Shown here: positions 55,498 to 56,949 of the stretch, piece by piece
How the letters are laid out: each line of letters starts with the position of its first letter
Position numbering within the stretch: position 1 is the stretch's first letter
Source of the DNA: Desulfobacterales bacterium
GTDB taxonomy: Bacteria; Desulfobacterota; Desulfobacteria; Desulfobacterales; JARGFK01
Direction: 5' to 3'
Length of the DNA: 56,949 nucleotides
Assembly (NCBI GenBank): GCA_029211065.1
Contig: JARGFK010000017.1
Coordinates: 1-56,949 of the forward strand
The notes under the pieces: generated by a model
Told to the model about the DNA's origin: nothing
The model's input: only the letters and a program-made list of their open reading frames with translations
Databases searched by the model: none
Made by a program: the position numbers and the translations under genes

Positions 55498-56161
55498 TAA
55501 TGTCGTAAAAAATGTGGTAAGTATGCTTCATAATCAACCCGGGAGGATTGGATATGAAGAAATACATCGTGACGCTTACCGAAGAGGAGCGTAAAATGCT
55601 CGGCGAGCTCGCTTCCAAGGGTAAGCATAAATCACAGAAGATTCTGGACGCATTGACTCTGCTTGGGTGCGATGAGGGAGAGTTCCAGGAAAAACGTTCG
55701 ACTAACGAAGAAATATCCCGCGTACTGAACACAAGCATGAGAAAAATTGACCGTGTGAAGAAGCGATTTATTGAGGAAGGTATCGATGTTGCACTCAATA
55801 GGAGAAAGGGAAGCCGCATCTATGTTAAAAAGGCAGACGGAGACTTCGAAGCCCACCTGGTTGCCTTGAGTTGCAGCGAGCCACCTGAGGGTTTCGCACG
55901 ATGGTCTCTGAGGTTGTTAGCCGACAAGGTTGTCGAACTTGCCTACATAGACAGCATTTCTCATGAAGCGGTACGCCGCGTTTTAAAAAAAACGAAATCA
56001 AGCCTTGGCAGCACAAGGGGTGGGTAATTCCACCGGAGCAAAACGGCAGCTTTGTTGCGAATATGGAGATGGTGTTGGATGTTTACAAGCGTCCGTTCGA
56101 TCCACTTTATCCGGTTGTTTGCATGGACGAATCCCCAAAGCAGCTGATTGGTGAAACCAAG
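55498..56161. mobile_element. IS630-family element, 3' part missing
   Basis: The left boundary is placed at a TA (55498-55499), the target of IS630/Tc1-type elements, where the aconitase-like gene is broken. The element encodes a transposase on the plus strand and is cut at about 56161 by an IS256-type fragment, so its right end is not in the window. Confidence 0.65.
55554..56161 (+). pseudogene. IS630-type transposase with frameshift, truncated
   Basis: The first frame (55554-56027) holds the helix-turn-helix part (RSTNEEISRVLNTSMRKIDRVKKRFIEEG, then ALNRRKGSR). At a run of eight A (55985-55992) the reading continues in the -1 frame with KGWVIPPEQNGSFVANMEMVLDVY and CMDESPKQL, where D is the first acid of the DDE triad. 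A -1 slip on an A-run is a usual expression mode in this family, so the shift may be programmed. The second D and the E are lost where an IS256-type sequence begins. AGGAGG-type site GGGAGG precedes the ATG. Confidence 0.8.
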
Positions 56162-56485
56162 GGGTGCTGTCAAGTTTTTTGTGTAAAATTTTTATCAGCC
56201 AGTTTTTTGAAGAATGGCAGATTCTTGCGCACTTTTCCGATAGGGTTTGATTTCCAGTGTAACTCCATTTTAAGGCAGATAAATGCCAGGAGAGTATAGC
56301 AGGCGTTCTCCCCGGCTACGATCTCCATCGGCTTTGTTCTGCGTTTAAATTCCTTGTTGAGGCGTTCAATAATGTTCGTGGTCCTTAAAGAAATCCACTC
56401 TTCTTCGGGGCAGATAAAAAACGTCAGGCACGCTTCTATGGAGTTTTCCAGACATTTGACGGCAGAGGGAAGATCCAACAGCCCG
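56162..56485 (-). mobile_element. IS256-family element fragment
   Basis: The right end GGGTGCTGTCAAG near 56162 resembles IS256-type terminal repeats. The fragment runs to about 56485, where similarity to a transposase ends. Only the 3' end of the element is left. Confidence 0.6.
56170..56478 (-). pseudogene. C-terminal part of an IS256/Mutator transposase
   Basis: About 102 codons matching the end of IS256-type transposases: AVKCLENSIEACLTFFICPEEEW, then the hallmark LRTTNIIERLNKEFKRRTK, with the conserved Glu, and the ACYTLLAFICLKMEL stretch. Full transposases have about 400 residues, so three quarters including most of the catalytic triad are gone. Confidence 0.82.
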
Positions 56486-56681
56486 GGGTCGGACCACGGT
56501 AACTTACTATAATACCAGGGAAAGAATCCTAAAATAGGCCCTAAAACCGTCTAAAACGATGCTTTTTGACCCCAAAAAGGACCGTTTAAGCCAAACAGTA
56601 TTTTGTTAAAAATCCTTAGACCAGCAATTTTGTACCCAAAAACGGGTATCCTTTAGGGTCGGTCCAAGCTAACATACTGTA
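56486..56681. repeat. Imperfect direct repeat next to the tyrosine transposase gene
   Basis: Two 25-base copies (56486-56510 and 56657-56681), each beginning GGTCGG and ending in TA, agree at 20 of 25 places and are 171 bases apart. They lie downstream of the RAYT-type transposase gene, where such enzymes often have their REP-like substrates. The space between is rich in CCCAAAAA-type words and has no gene. Confidence 0.5.
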
Positions 56682-56692
56682 TTTTTAAGGTT

Positions 56693-56949
56693 TCAATCCC
56701 AAACATAGGTGTTATCAGGGGCTATATCGCTCTTTTTGGCCCCCAAAAGAGCGATATAGGAACTTTGCGTTTCTCGAAGTTGAAATGATTCTCCTGATTC
56801 AATGCGCCTGCGCCCTAACGCCATTCCACCCATCAAGGCTTTTATATTCCCGATAAAGCGCTCGCTGCCAACGGCAATGCTGTCGGTCCATTTATCTTCA
56901 CGAAAATTGTCGCCATTTTCCAAACGACTCTCAACCCATTTCCGATGAG
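56693..56949 (-). CDS. REP-associated tyrosine transposase (IS200/Y1 type), partial
   Basis: The C-terminal 85 codons of a Y1-type transposase: HRKWVESRLENGDNF, then KWTDSIAVGSERFIGNIKALMGG, the block W-x-x-S-I-A-V-G-S that marks the RAYT/IS200-like 'transposase' group. The frame is open through the window edge, so the gene continues beyond 56949 and holds its catalytic His-x-His and Tyr there. Such transposases are domesticated and act on REP sequences. Confidence 0.78.
   Translation of the reverse strand, partial: HRKWVESRLENGDNFREDKWTDSIAVGSERFIGNIKALMGGMALGRRRIESGESFQLRETQSSYIALLGAKKSDIAPDNTYVWD

Noticed and set aside
55985-55992. Transposase frameshift as a plain inactivating mutation
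   Set aside because: A -1 shift on an A8 run is usual for IS630-type elements and may be programmed; the element is inactive mainly because its 3' part is missing.

Overview
The window looks like a chromosomal segment of an anaerobic sulfate-reducing Desulfobacterota (Desulfobacterales-like) bacterium. The main pointers are dsrC with both C-terminal redox cysteines, a heterodisulfide-reductase/flavin-oxidoreductase (Hdr-Flx) cluster with two UGA-selenocysteine proteins, a full Rnf operon preceded by a tetraheme cytochrome c, and a single-chain pyruvate:ferredoxin oxidoreductase. Base composition looks moderate in GC. No rRNA, tRNA or CRISPR array was seen.

Left part (1-18.9 kb): a quinone-oxidoreductase-like gene, a LapA-type membrane peptide, an adenosine-specific-kinase-family gene and a small RR-rich protein behind a near-perfect sigma-54 promoter. 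A coupled minus-strand operon trmO-recD2-OYE/dienoyl-CoA reductase follows. Next, on the plus strand, come a nitrilase fragment lacking its catalytic Cys, two Ldh2-type dehydrogenases and two adjacent proteins of unknown function that seem to share a domain. A minus-strand mlaA-mlaC-RND exporter operon (lipid trafficking), a histidine phosphatase and an O-methyltransferase-type gene complete this part.

Middle (19-34 kb): nifJ with its own promoter, an operator-like palindrome and a strong terminator, then ridA-like and MBL-fold genes. Then a probable DNA-modification/defence island: DUF4143 ATPase, long type III-like Mod with an AT-rich specificity segment, MNT nucleotidyltransferase, a 19-codon micro-ORF and Res helicase-nuclease, closed by a terminator. 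FAH-family and YjbQ-family genes follow on the minus strand.

Energy region (34.4-54.2 kb): the minus-strand cluster runs in transcription order hdrC-like membrane cytochrome/Fe-S protein, hdrB, hdrA (Sec60), mvhD/flxD (Sec67), two Fe-S proteins, flxA, then dsrC with its own promoter. It probably couples NAD(H), ferredoxin, a DsrC or other thiol/disulfide couple and, through the membrane subunit, the quinone or cytochrome pool. Diverging from it on the plus strand are miaA, a DsrE-like gene, a TPR-type exported protein and cytochrome c-rnfCDGEAB. RnfB carries a C-terminal GltD/NfnB-like flavoprotein domain, and RnfD lacks the usual flavinylation Thr. Ferredoxin made by PFOR is the likely shared currency of PFOR, Hdr-Flx and Rnf.

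Right end (54.4-56.9 kb): an HpcH/HpaI-type aldolase and the C-terminal remnant of an aconitase/LeuD small subunit, broken by an IS630-type element. That element is itself cut by an IS256-type fragment, followed by a REP-associated tyrosine transposase running off the window.
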